Shown here: positions 41,523 through 50,495 of the stretch, in pieces
Layout: every line of letters begins with the position of its first letter
Position numbering within the stretch: position 1 is the first letter of the stretch
Source of the DNA: Caulobacterales bacterium
GTDB taxonomy: Bacteria > Pseudomonadota > Alphaproteobacteria > Caulobacterales > Parvularculaceae
Length of the DNA stretch: 64,000 nt
Assembly: GCA_020638525.1 (NCBI GenBank)
Contig: JACKIL010000001.1
Location: 248,001 to 312,000, forward strand
Direction: 5' to 3'
Notes under the pieces: model-generated
Databases searched by the model: none
What the model was told of the DNA's origin: nothing
Seen by the model: the letters and a program-made list of their open reading frames with translations, nothing else
Made by a program: the position numbers and the translations under genes

Positions 41523-44500
41523 CAAATTCAATCTCCCCCGGCGGTCAGGCCGCGCTAACAGGATTTCTCTTCCAGATCACGCGAACCCTTTCTGGGGCGT
41601 TTGAACACAGCGTCGCCATCCGGACCGGAGACATCTCGGACGGAGACGCCACTCTGGTCCTGGAGCCGCCTAGCGGCGGCGATGTGAGGTTTGATACTGC
41701 GGAGACCGCTTACGTCGAACAGCACAAAACCCGCTCCACGCAGGACCCATGGAACGCGACCGAGATCATCAGCCAGGTTTTGCCCGACCTTTGGGCGGCC
41801 GAGAAAGACCTTCGGCGCAAATCCGGCGTCCGTTATAGTTTCGTCACGGACGGCCGCGGCCCGACAAACCCGTTCCGTGATTTTCTAAACGCGTGCCGTA
41901 CAGTCAGTCAGCCTGATGACCTCTCCGATGAGCCGAAGCGCGCGGTGCGAGCGTTCAGCACGCAGTTCAGCCACCGCGCTTTCTTTGATCGCATCGCGGA
42001 AACGCTCGACGTGAAGTTAGATGAACGGCAACGCCTTCTATATGTTCTGCAGAACCTAGACATCCACGCTGGCGCCAGCCGCGAAAGCGCCGAAGCGGCG
42101 ATAGACGGCTTTCTCCGTAGACTGACCGAAGAGGCGAGCGAAATCGTCGGCAAGCGCCACGAACTCATCGGTCGGCTCTTTCGCCTCAGTTCGGAAGGCG
42201 GGGCTATCTCCACCGCGGCGCTGCTTGAAGAGTGCGCCCTGCCTATCGAGCGGCTTAAAGTCGGCGTCGTGGCCCAGGCTCGGTGTTCGGAAAAGCTGAG
42301 TAATGACCTAAAGCGAATGGGATATGACCGCAGCTCCGACGTCCGCAGAGCGCCACCTTCACTCCCCGAAACCGGCGTCATCTTCCTGAAAGGGGAAAGC
42401 GGCGCCGGGAAAACTTGGCTCGTTGCACGGTGGGCGGATGAATTGCGTAATCGCGGTTTGTCCGCAATCGTCCTACGCGACGTCGCCAGCGTGGAGGAGA
42501 TCACGGCGGCGCTCAACCAGGTGATCTGGAAACCCGCAGGGTTTGCGCGTCCTGCAGACATTCAGACCATCGCTGCGCGTATTCGCGACGATCAACCCCC
42601 TGAAGTCGCTTACTGGCTCACGATTTTCCTAGATGATCCAGAAGTCGCCTGTCTCGAACCGATCGCCCGTAAGGACTTTGCTTCGATCGGAATCCGGATC
42701 GTTATCGCCTCCACACGAATTGACGAAGAACGGATTCGCCGGTCTTTCGGGTCAGCGTCGACGATCCCGACGCCGCTCTTCACCCTGGATGAATCCAAAT
42801 CCCTGTTTGTGACGCACGGCCCCTTAAGCGAAGCCGGGTGGCGCGCTCTGCCGTCGGACATGATGCGCCTGATGCGGCGGCCCATGACCGCGTATCTCTA
42901 TCGCGAGACCGTCTGCCGAGAAACTTTTGAGCCACGCACCGAATATGAACTCATGGAAGCCTATTGGCGATCCTTGCAGAAACGGCTGGCGCTTCACCCA
43001 GGCGATATAGAATTTCTGGACGGCCTCGTCCTGGCCCTGCTGGACGATCCCAAGCTCTATCCTTGGCCCTTCACGCTCGTGAGTAAGCTTATCCCGCAAG
43101 ACGCCGTTCGCACGCGCCTAAGGACAGCCGGCGTGCTTCAGGTCGGCTCAAACGGATGGGTCATGGAGCATGACCGTGTGCTCAATTGGGCGGTGGCGCA
43201 GGCGCTGTTCAAGACCGAACATGGCGGCGCAGCGCCAATCGACACCGTGGCGAAACGGTTTGCGACGCTGCGCGGCCATAACGCCGCTTCGGGCGCCGTG
43301 AGCTGGCGTCTCGGCTACCTCCTCATGGACCTCTTCGCTATCGCTTTGAAGACTCGTCCGCAGTCAGAAGCGCTGGCGTTCCTGCGCATCGTGTCCGAGG
43401 ATAGTCGCCAGCATGACGTCGACTCGTCATTCTACACCTCCCTCCTGCCGACCCTTGGCGCAGCGGCGCTGCCATTTTATGAGACCGTCCTTGAGAAAAG
43501 GGCGGAGAGAGAGCGACCGCTTCCCTTCGAACTGGCCGAAGGTCTCATCGCCATTAGCCAGTCCGAGCCGGTGGCCGTCACTCAATTGTGCGGCCGCCTC
43601 TTGTCTTCCGAAAAGGACGACTCGGTTCTGACCGCGCTTCGGGTCGGCGCCAAAATTCCCCTCACGGAGCATCTGGGGCTGGTATGGCGGCGTCATGCGG
43701 AGATCGCCGTCGATCGCGCCAGCGGCGCAAGACGATTTCATGATCTGGAGACAAGCGGCAAAGCCTTTGACCGCGCCGTCGCGTCGCGTCCGGACTTTCT
43801 CTCAACCCTACTCGGGACGACTCTATCCGATGATGAACTCGTCGCGGCTCTGTGGCGGCTAGTCAACATTCCCTATCATCGAGGCGAGCCCATTTGGTCC
43901 AGGCAAAAGGCGATGGTGTTCGCGCGTCTGCCGCAGGAAGGCCGCCTTCTTGCGGTCTTGGCGGAGGTCTTTGATGACGCGCCATCGCTCGATCGCGCAG
44001 CCGCCCTACTTGATGAAAGTCGGGACGACTGGGCGCATCCATATCAACTGGGCGTCCAGGCGCGACGCAACCCGGAAGCCGCTTTCGATCTGCTCGGCCG
44101 CCTCAGTCTCCGAAAGGCCGCTCCGGCATCGAACTGGTGGCTCGATGATCTTCTCGATGCGACGGGAGATGAAGGTCAGGCTCGGCTCGTTGAACTCGCC
44201 AGTAAGGACGAAGACGGCGCCTGGAACCTCAACCGGTGTTTTCAGCACGCGCCGCATCTTGCGAATGCAGCGACCCTGAGCTTTATCACGCACGACACGC
44301 TGTCCCGCCTTAAGGCTCTGCGCGCCGATTCCTCCCTCAATGCGCGCCCGATGATGGATACACTCAGCCTGTTCGCCGGTGCCGATCCGGACGCGCTCCA
44401 AAACGCGCTCACGAATATCGAAGCGGACTGTCTATTCGACTATCTTGCTTATTTCCTGAGCGGCGAAGACAAGACGGCTTGGCCGCACTTTCGCCATGAC

Positions 44501-46051
44501 GTCGACAACGCCGTATTAACAGCATTCGCAGCCGGGCCGCACATTTTCGCTAGCTTCGTCGCCTCATTGCTCGACGCCGTCGAACCACGCGATTCTTGGG
44601 ATTTGCTGCAAGCCGCATCCCTTGTGAAGGATGACCGTCTTGGCGATGCCGTCGTCAGAATGGCGGACCGATGGAGCAAGGAAAGCGGCCCCCTTGGCAT
44701 CGTCGCAATCCCGCTTGTCGCGCAAGCGCGCTTTCGAGAACTCTTCTCTTTGCTAATGAACGCAGAACAAGTGTCATGGATCGCTGAAGGTGTCATCCTT
44801 CCCGACCATTTGGCGAACTGCACGGATCAGTTCACCGAAATTGAGCGTCAGCAGGTTTTGGCCGAATTGGCTCACGCCACCGACGATGAGCGCCGCCGGC
44901 GCATGATCGGGCTGATTGACCTTCTCAGGATCAAGGAAGGGGAAGGCCCGCTCCGCGCCCTTGTCAGCGATGAGTTGATGGACGATTCGATGCGCATAGC
45001 CGCAGCCAAAAGTCTACTCGCTCTCGATTGCGATCAAACCGGCCTCGGAGCCTTCGCCGGCTCCATCCTGAAATCCACTGAAAAGAACAAACCTCTTTTC
45101 GAAGCGGCGGCAGATCTATGCCTCAGATTGGACGACCAGGAGGCGAAAGACGCCGTGAGGCAATATTTCAAAATTAAGACGGAAGGATCCTTCAGTAGTA
45201 CGGAAAGCCAGCTTCTCGGTTGGCTCGTTAAGGACGCCGACTTGATCACGCTTGAAGAAATTCTAGCGGAAAACTCGACGCGATTCGTGCGGGAGGAGCT
45301 TGAGAGCGTCATTCGCAACGCCAAGGCCAAGCTGGAGGATGAAAGTGTTGCCGCGGAGCTTGAAGACATCGTACTTTCGCCGGCGCGTGGCTTTTTCGGC
45401 CGCAACAACCCTGCCTACGCCTTACATTCTCTCGCCCGGATTAAACCGGACACGGCGTTCGACATCGCGGCGAACCAGTATTATTCTCGGCCAACGGCAG
45501 ATAACGCGGCGTGCTTGTGGTCGCTGAACCCGGAGCGGGCGCTCAATCTTCTATTTGACCAGACAGAATCCGGGACGAAGGCAAGCATCGTCCGTCTGAT
45601 CGGGCGAGGGTTGAACCTCAATTCTCCGGACCGGAACAAGCTGATCGATAAGGTCTTCAAGCGATGCCTTGGCAATCATCCGGAAACAAGACGGCTCGCC
45701 GTCGCCATCCTTGCGTGGCTTGAAGGCGATGAAATTGAGAAGACGATCAGAAGCCTGACTAGAGACCCCGACCGTCAGACAGCGCATGATGCCCAACAGG
45801 CGCTCCGAGATTTTCGCCGCCGGTCGGCGGGACGGCGCAGCCGTGAGGCGCTGGAAAGCTGTGACCGGCCGCTCGCATTTCTTCACCTCAATCGCATCAT
45901 CTCTGACGGGGATTGGAAGCTTTCAGAACTCGGAGAAAAAACTGGGCTCGGCCTGCCGAAGTCGCCGCTATTCGGCTCCCTTCATGCGGAAGACTACGGC
46001 CGTCGCCTCCTTCGAAAAGCGCGCGAGGCAGAGCGAAGGAAGAAGGACTAG
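41519..46051 (+). CDS. STAND-like NTPase with N-terminal nuclease-like domain, gene B (probable CTG start)
   Basis: 1510 residues if read from CTG 41519, where GGGGAGG lies 6 nt upstream and CTGA overlaps the stop of gene A. The first standard start is GTG 41684, but the preceding in-frame 55 codons encode GGQAALTGFLFQITRTL, a G-F-L-F-Q motif expected of Cap4-like nuclease domains. The domain ends with D55 and Q68-x-K70 in VEQHKTR. Walker A is G292-E-S-G-A-G-K-T299, Walker B LTIFLDD at 367-373, then IVIASTR. The C-terminal ~900 residues resemble HEAT-type repeats. With gene A it forms a putative two-component defence unit. Confidence 0.75.
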   Translation: MTNSISPGGQAALTGFLFQITRTLSGAFEHSVAIRTGDISDGDATLVLEPPSGGDVRFDTAETAYVEQHKTRSTQDPWNATEIISQVLPDLWAAEKDLRRKSGVRYSFVTDGRGPTNPFRDFLNACRTVSQPDDLSDEPKRAVRAFSTQFSHRAFFDRIAETLDVKLDERQRLLYVLQNLDIHAGASRESAEAAIDGFLRRLTEEASEIVGKRHELIGRLFRLSSEGGAISTAALLEECALPIERLKVGVVAQARCSEKLSNDLKRMGYDRSSDVRRAPPSLPETGVIFLKGESGAGKTWLVARWADELRNRGLSAIVLRDVASVEEITAALNQVIWKPAGFARPADIQTIAARIRDDQPPEVAYWLTIFLDDPEVACLEPIARKDFASIGIRIVIASTRIDEERIRRSFGSASTIPTPLFTLDESKSLFVTHGPLSEAGWRALPSDMMRLMRRPMTAYLYRETVCRETFEPRTEYELMEAYWRSLQKRLALHPGDIEFLDGLVLALLDDPKLYPWPFTLVSKLIPQDAVRTRLRTAGVLQVGSNGWVMEHDRVLNWAVAQALFKTEHGGAAPIDTVAKRFATLRGHNAASGAVSWRLGYLLMDLFAIALKTRPQSEALAFLRIVSEDSRQHDVDSSFYTSLLPTLGAAALPFYETVLEKRAERERPLPFELAEGLIAISQSEPVAVTQLCGRLLSSEKDDSVLTALRVGAKIPLTEHLGLVWRRHAEIAVDRASGARRFHDLETSGKAFDRAVASRPDFLSTLLGTTLSDDELVAALWRLVNIPYHRGEPIWSRQKAMVFARLPQEGRLLAVLAEVFDDAPSLDRAAALLDESRDDWAHPYQLGVQARRNPEAAFDLLGRLSLRKAAPASNWWLDDLLDATGDEGQARLVELASKDEDGAWNLNRCFQHAPHLANAATLSFITHDTLSRLKALRADSSLNARPMMDTLSLFAGADPDALQNALTNIEADCLFDYLAYFLSGEDKTAWPHFRHDVDNAVLTAFAAGPHIFASFVASLLDAVEPRDSWDLLQAASLVKDDRLGDAVVRMADRWSKESGPLGIVAIPLVAQARFRELFSLLMNAEQVSWIAEGVILPDHLANCTDQFTEIERQQVLAELAHATDDERRRRMIGLIDLLRIKEGEGPLRALVSDELMDDSMRIAAAKSLLALDCDQTGLGAFAGSILKSTEKNKPLFEAAADLCLRLDDQEAKDAVRQYFKIKTEGSFSSTESQLLGWLVKDADLITLEEILAENSTRFVREELESVIRNAKAKLEDESVAAELEDIVLSPARGFFGRNNPAYALHSLARIKPDTAFDIAANQYYSRPTADNAACLWSLNPERALNLLFDQTESGTKASIVRLIGRGLNLNSPDRNKLIDKVFKRCLGNHPETRRLAVAILAWLEGDEIEKTIRSLTRDPDRQTAHDAQQALRDFRRRSAGRRSREALESCDRPLAFLHLNRIISDGDWKLSELGEKTGLGLPKSPLFGSLHAEDYGRRLLRKAREAERRKKD

Positions 46052-46448
46052 GCGGTCCTGGGGCGCCAAAAGTCGATCCCGCTTTGCGGTTCACGTTTTT
46101 TCAAGCACTGCAGATCTAGTTGGTTCGCTTTGCGCGCATGGCCGAAGTCCCGAGAACCGTTCGTTTGCAGCATCAATGGGATTTTTGCGATTTTGCAGTC
46201 GTCAGAAGCGATGTCCGCTTTGCACTGACCAGTCGCATTTGCCCGTCCGGCTTGAGCCGAATTTCCTTAAAGTTCCTTGCTCGCAACAAGCGTTGCCAAG
46301 GAGTCGCGTCTTACGAATTTTCACACCAAACCGCATCCGGCCCCAAATCACCCCAAATAACCCCAAATTTCCGCCAGTGACTTCGCCGCCCTGGTGATCT
46401 GATCATCGACTTAGGAAAGAGCGATTTCTCGCGAGACCAAAGTCGATC
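46052..46448. other. Gene-free traG upstream region with tandem repeats
   Basis: No credible gene in 397 bp. It holds three adjacent 10-bp repeats at 46341-46370 and the palindrome TCTCGCGAGA at 46427-46436, 13 bp before the traG start. Together they suggest a control region for the traG-trb operon. The remainder (46052-46340) shows no recognisable feature. Confidence 0.5.
46341..46370 (+). repeat. Three in-phase 10-bp direct repeats (CCCCAAAT)
   Basis: CCCCAAATCA, CCCCAAATAA, CCCCAAATTT in direct succession, so each CCCCAAAT core lies one helical turn from the next. Located 79 bp before the traG start. Candidate protein-binding sites. Confidence 0.7.
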
Positions 46449-48470
46449 ATGACCCCGACCAAGATCCTCATCGGCCAGGCGTTCATCGTGATGCTGATCA
46501 TCCTCGGCGCGATGCAAGCGGCGACGCAATATGTCGCCAGCGCCTTCGGGTTCGATCCTGCGCTGGGCGCGCCGTTCTCTCATATCGGCGAGAGGCCGAT
46601 CTATTACCCCTGGCGGCTTTTCGAGTGGTGGTACGCCTATGAAGCCTATGCGCCGGACATTTTCATGCAGGGCGGCGCGATCGCCGCCGCCGGCGGCATG
46701 GTCGGCGCTGTTGCGGCGGTCGCGGGCTCGCTCTGGCGCGCCCGCCAGCAAAGTAATGTAACGACTTACGGCTCTGCGCGCTGGGCGCGGTGGCGCGACA
46801 TTGATCGCGCCGGGCTTTTCGATTCCGACGGCGTCTTTTTAGGGCGGTGGCGCGGGAATTACCTCCGCCATGCGGGGCCGGAACATGTGATGGCCTTCGC
46901 GCCGACGCGGAGCGGCAAGGGCGTCGGGCTCGTCGTGCCGACACTGTTGTCCTGGACCGGCAGCGCCGTCATTCACGACATCAAGGGCGAGAACTGGACG
47001 CTGACTTCCGGCTGGCGGTCGAAGTTTTCGCATTGCTTGCTCTTTGATCCGACCAATGCGGGCTCGGCGCGTTACAATCCGCTGCTGGAAGTGCGGAAAG
47101 GCGTCGGCGAAGTCCGCGACGTCCAGAACATCGCCGATATCCTCGTCGATCCCGAAGGCTCGCTCGAGAGGCGCTCCCATTGGGAGAAGACCGGCCACGC
47201 GCTCCTCGTCGGCGTCATCCTGCATGTCCTTTACGCCGAAGAGGAAAAGACCCTCGCGCGCGTCGCGTCGTTCCTTTCAGACCCGAGCCGGACTTTCGAG
47301 AAGACGCTCGGCCTCATGAAGGCGACCAATCACCTCGGCACGAAGCGCGCGCCGAAAGTGCACCCCGTGGTCGCGCAGGTCGCGCGCGAGCTCCTCAACA
47401 AGTCGGAGAATGAGCGCTCCGGCGTCCTCTCGACCGCGATGAGCTACTTAAGTCTCTATCGCGATCCGACCATCGCCACGGTGACGAACGACTGCGACTG
47501 GCGCATCGCCGATCTGATTGAGGCCGAGCACCCGGTCTCGCTCTATCTCGTCGTCCCGCCTTCCGACATCTCGCGGACGAAGCCGCTCATCCGGCTTGTG
47601 CTGAACCAGATCGGTCGGCGGCTGACCGAAGAGCTCGAAGGCGCCGCATCAGCAAAGCGCCACCGCCTCCTCATGATGCTGGATGAGTTCCCGGCGCTCG
47701 GGCGGCTTGATTTCTTCGAGTCGGCGCTCGCCTTCATGGCCGGCTATGGGGTGAGGGCGTATCTCATCGCGCAATCCTTGAACCAGATCGAAAAGGCCTA
47801 TGGGCCGAACAATTCGATCCTCGATAATTGCCATGTCCGCGTCGCCTTCGCCGCGAATGACGAGCGGACGGCGAAACGGATTTCGGACGCGCTCGGCACG
47901 GCGACGGAACTCCGGGCCCAGAAGAATTACGCCGGCCATCGCCTCGCGCCCTGGCTCGCCCATGTCATGGTGTCGCGGCAGGAGACGGCGCGCCCGCTCC
48001 TGACACCCGGCGAGGTGATGCAGCTCCCGGCGGATGAGGCGATCGTGATGGTTGCGGGACTTCCGCCGATCCGCGCCACGAAGCTTCAATATTACAACGA
48101 CCGAAATTTCGCGTCGCGAAAGCTTGCGCCGATGAATATCGCAGCGGGGGTGGGCGTTTATCCTGACGCGCCGAAGCCGCGCGCCAATGACTGGACGGGC
48201 GTTACCGCGACGTTCGATCCGCTGCTGGCGATCGAGGATGAGGAAGACGGGCAATTACCCGCCGCCGATGACGAGAGCGGGCTGCAACAAACGCCGGAAC
48301 TGGATTCGAAGCCCAAGCCAAGCGGCGTCACCGCCGACGCCGAGCCCGAAACCCCTGACGAGAGCGACGGCCTCGCCGAAGCGAGGAAGCTCGAGCGCCT
48401 TCAGCTGGAGCGCGCGCGCCGCGCCGCGCTCGATCGCGGCGACGGCATGCTGAACGGGGTTTACCAATGA
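46449..48470 (+). CDS. traG: TraG/VirD4-family type IV coupling protein
   Basis: 673 residues. Two N-terminal membrane segments (~7-27, ~72-95), then the coupling ATPase: Walker A A151-P-T-R-S-G-K-G158, the VIHDIKGENW motif, Walker B LLMMLDEFPALG, and the conserved AYLIAQSLNQIEKAYG/NSILDNCHVRVAFAANDERTAKRIS block. It links the relaxosome to the mating channel at the inner membrane. Acidic low-complexity tail after ~580. The stop overlaps the next start (ATGA). Head of the conjugation operon. Confidence 0.93.
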   Translation: MTPTKILIGQAFIVMLIILGAMQAATQYVASAFGFDPALGAPFSHIGERPIYYPWRLFEWWYAYEAYAPDIFMQGGAIAAAGGMVGAVAAVAGSLWRARQQSNVTTYGSARWARWRDIDRAGLFDSDGVFLGRWRGNYLRHAGPEHVMAFAPTRSGKGVGLVVPTLLSWTGSAVIHDIKGENWTLTSGWRSKFSHCLLFDPTNAGSARYNPLLEVRKGVGEVRDVQNIADILVDPEGSLERRSHWEKTGHALLVGVILHVLYAEEEKTLARVASFLSDPSRTFEKTLGLMKATNHLGTKRAPKVHPVVAQVARELLNKSENERSGVLSTAMSYLSLYRDPTIATVTNDCDWRIADLIEAEHPVSLYLVVPPSDISRTKPLIRLVLNQIGRRLTEELEGAASAKRHRLLMMLDEFPALGRLDFFESALAFMAGYGVRAYLIAQSLNQIEKAYGPNNSILDNCHVRVAFAANDERTAKRISDALGTATELRAQKNYAGHRLAPWLAHVMVSRQETARPLLTPGEVMQLPADEAIVMVAGLPPIRATKLQYYNDRNFASRKLAPMNIAAGVGVYPDAPKPRANDWTGVTATFDPLLAIEDEEDGQLPAADDESGLQQTPELDSKPKPSGVTADAEPETPDESDGLAEARKLERLQLERARRAALDRGDGMLNGVYQ

Positions 48471-48919
48471 GCACAAGGAAGCGCCGCGTCTCGATCTATC
48501 TGACCCCCGAGGCGGAGCGGCTCTTGACGCGCGCCGTCGAGGATCGCGGCGCCAGTATGAGCGGGGTCGTCGAGGCGGCGCTAACCGCGCTCCTTGGCGA
48601 TAAGACGAGGAACTCCGAGCTCGCACTGCTCGGCGAACGGGTCACCAAGCTCGCGCGCGCCGCCGAGCGCATCGCCGATGAGACAACCGCGCAGACCGAA
48701 ACGCTCGCGCTCTATATCCTTTATTATCTCTGCATCACGCCGCCTTTGCCGGACGCCTCGCGCGACGCCGCCGAAGCGATGGGCAGGAAGCGCTTCGATC
48801 GCTTCATCGGCCAGGTGAGCGAGCGGCTCCTCGGCAAGGAGAGCTACACCGACGAGGTGCTCGCCCGCATCGATCTTGTCCGCGCAAATTCTGCGCCGAA
48901 ACTCGGGGTCGCGTCATGA
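48467..48919 (+). CDS. Ribbon-helix-helix (CopG-like) protein of the tra/trb operon
   Basis: 150 residues. RRVSIYLTPEAERLLTRAVEDRGASMSGVVEAALTALLG at the N-terminus is a ribbon-helix-helix DNA-binding unit; the rest is helical. Wedged between traG and trbB with 4-nt overlaps on both sides, a conserved position in this ICE type. It may repress the operon or act as an oriT/relaxosome accessory factor. Confidence 0.8.
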   Translation: MSTRKRRVSIYLTPEAERLLTRAVEDRGASMSGVVEAALTALLGDKTRNSELALLGERVTKLARAAERIADETTAQTETLALYILYYLCITPPLPDASRDAAEAMGRKRFDRFIGQVSERLLGKESYTDEVLARIDLVRANSAPKLGVAS

Positions 48920-49911
48920 GCGGCGCCGGTCCAGACCCTACGACGGCGAACCGCCGCGCCGCCATGCTGAAGACGGCCTTCGGGCCCGTGATCGGCGCGG
49001 CGCTCGAGGACGAGCGCGTTTCCGAGATCATGGCCAATCCTGACGGCGCGCTCTTCATCGAGCGGCTCGGGATCGGGCGCGGGCGGCAGGACACGGGTCT
49101 GCCGGCCAGCGACGTCGAGCGGATCATTCGCCTCATCGCGAGCCATATCGGCGCGCCCTGCGACCGCGATCACCCGATCGTTTCGGCTGAACTCCCCGGA
49201 ACGGGCGAGCGCTTTGAGGGCGTCATGCCGCCGGTCTCGATCGCGCCCGCCTTTTCGATCAGGAAGCCCGCACGGCGCGCGATGAGCCTCTCCGACTGGG
49301 TGGCGTCAGGGGCGATGACGCGCGGGCAGGCGCTGATCCTGCAATCGGCGCTCGCGCGGCGCGAGAACATCCTGATTTCCGGCGGCACGTCGACGGGGAA
49401 GACGACGCTTGCGAATTCCCTGCTGGCCGAGATCGGAAGGGAAGCCGAGCGGATCCTCATCCTCGAAGACACGCGCGAGCTTTATTGCGACGCGGAAGAT
49501 GTCGTCGCCTTGCGGACCGCGCCCGGCGTCAGCCTCGAGACGCTCGTCCGGTCGACGATGCGGCTTCGCCCCGACCGCATCATCATCGGCGAGGTGCGGG
49601 GCGGCGAGGCGCTCGATCTTTTGAAGGCCTGGAACACCGGCCATCCGGGCGGCATCGCGACGGTTCATGCGAACTCGGCCGAAGCGGCGCTCTCGCGGCT
49701 TGAACAACTGACGGCGGAGCGCGCCTACGAAATCCCCCGCGCGCTCATCGGGGAGGCGGTCAATCTCATCATCCATATCGGCCGGCGCGGGGACCATCGG
49801 CGCGTCGAGCACATTCTCCGCGTCAGAGGCCATGACCCCCACCATGGCTATGTCCTGGCGCCGGCCGATCCCCAGCAATTCTCAATCGTCAGCGAAGGAG
49901 CGACTTTATGA
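48916..49911 (+). CDS. trbB: Conjugal transfer ATPase TrbB (VirB11 family)
   Basis: 331 residues with Walker A G156-G-T-S-T-G-K-T163, the Asp-box/Walker B region (LRPDRIIIGEVRGGEALDLLKAWNTGHPGG) and the His box around THAN-like TVHANSAEAALSRLEQLT. It is the cytoplasmic secretion ATPase that powers pilus assembly. Four-nt overlaps with neighbours on each side indicate a single operon. Confidence 0.93.
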   Translation: MSGAGPDPTTANRRAAMLKTAFGPVIGAALEDERVSEIMANPDGALFIERLGIGRGRQDTGLPASDVERIIRLIASHIGAPCDRDHPIVSAELPGTGERFEGVMPPVSIAPAFSIRKPARRAMSLSDWVASGAMTRGQALILQSALARRENILISGGTSTGKTTLANSLLAEIGREAERILILEDTRELYCDAEDVVALRTAPGVSLETLVRSTMRLRPDRIIIGEVRGGEALDLLKAWNTGHPGGIATVHANSAEAALSRLEQLTAERAYEIPRALIGEAVNLIIHIGRRGDHRRVEHILRVRGHDPHHGYVLAPADPQQFSIVSEGATL

Positions 49912-50228
49912 CTGCAACAAGATGTTCAATCCGGCTTGGCTCAGCGCTCGTCGCCGCCAGTCTCGCGCTTGTGGCGGAGGCGCACGCCGCCGGCTCCGGG
50001 ATGCCCTGGGAAGCGCCGCTCGCGTCGATCCTCGCCTCGATCGAGGGGCCGGTCGCGCGCATCGTCGCCGTCATCATTATCATCATCACCGGCCTGTCGC
50101 TCGCCTTCGGCGACACCTCGGGCGGCTTCCGGCGCCTCATTCAGATCGTCTTCGGGCTTTCGATCGCTTTCGCGGCGACGAGCTTCTTCCTCGCCTTCTT
50201 CTCCTTCGGCGGCGGCGCGCTGATCTGA
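49908..50228 (+). CDS. trbC: Pilin TrbC (VirB2 family)
   Basis: 106 residues: a signal peptide (LGSALVAASLALVAEAHAA), a short periplasmic linker (GSGMPWEAPLASILASIEGP), and two hydrophobic helices (VARIVAVIIIIITGLSLAFG and FRRLIQIVFGLSIAFAATSFFLAFF). This is the layout of propilins; TraF (32.3 kb) is the expected maturation peptidase. Confidence 0.9.
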   Translation: MTATRCSIRLGSALVAASLALVAEAHAAGSGMPWEAPLASILASIEGPVARIVAVIIIIITGLSLAFGDTSGGFRRLIQIVFGLSIAFAATSFFLAFFSFGGGALI

Positions 50229-50240
50229 AGGAGAGATGAG

Positions 50241-50495
50241 ATGTCAGAGGGATATTCCGTACCCGTTCATCGCAGCCTGACCGAGCCCATGATGATGGCC
50301 GGCGCGCCAAGGGGCGTCGCGATTTTGAACGGCACGATCGCCGCGGCGGTCGGCCTCGGCCTGCAGATGTGGGTCGCGGGGATCCTTCTCTGGGTCATCG
50401 GCCAGGCGGCCGCCGTCTACGCCGCGAAAAAAGACCCCGCCTTCATCGAGGTCGGCCTCAGGCATTTGAAGCACAAAGGCTATCTCTCGTGCTGA
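50241..50495 (+). CDS. trbD: Conjugal transfer protein TrbD (VirB3 family)
   Basis: 84 residues. The start VPVHRSLTEPMMMAGAPRGVAILNGTIAAAVGLGLQMWVAGILLWVIGQAAAVYAAKKDPAFIEV is the VirB3/TrbD pattern: a conserved R-x-L-T-x-P motif then two membrane helices. An inner-membrane channel component paired with TrbE. Its end overlaps trbE by 7 nt. Confidence 0.9.
   Translation: MSEGYSVPVHRSLTEPMMMAGAPRGVAILNGTIAAAVGLGLQMWVAGILLWVIGQAAAVYAAKKDPAFIEVGLRHLKHKGYLSC

Noticed and set aside
46341..46370. CRISPR-like array
   Set aside because: The repeats are 10 bp with no spacers and no cas genes lie nearby; they look like protein-binding sites.
46120..46380. 86-codon plus-strand frame before traG
   Set aside because: No ribosome-binding site and no family resemblance; it runs through the CCCCAAAT repeats, which argues for regulatory DNA.
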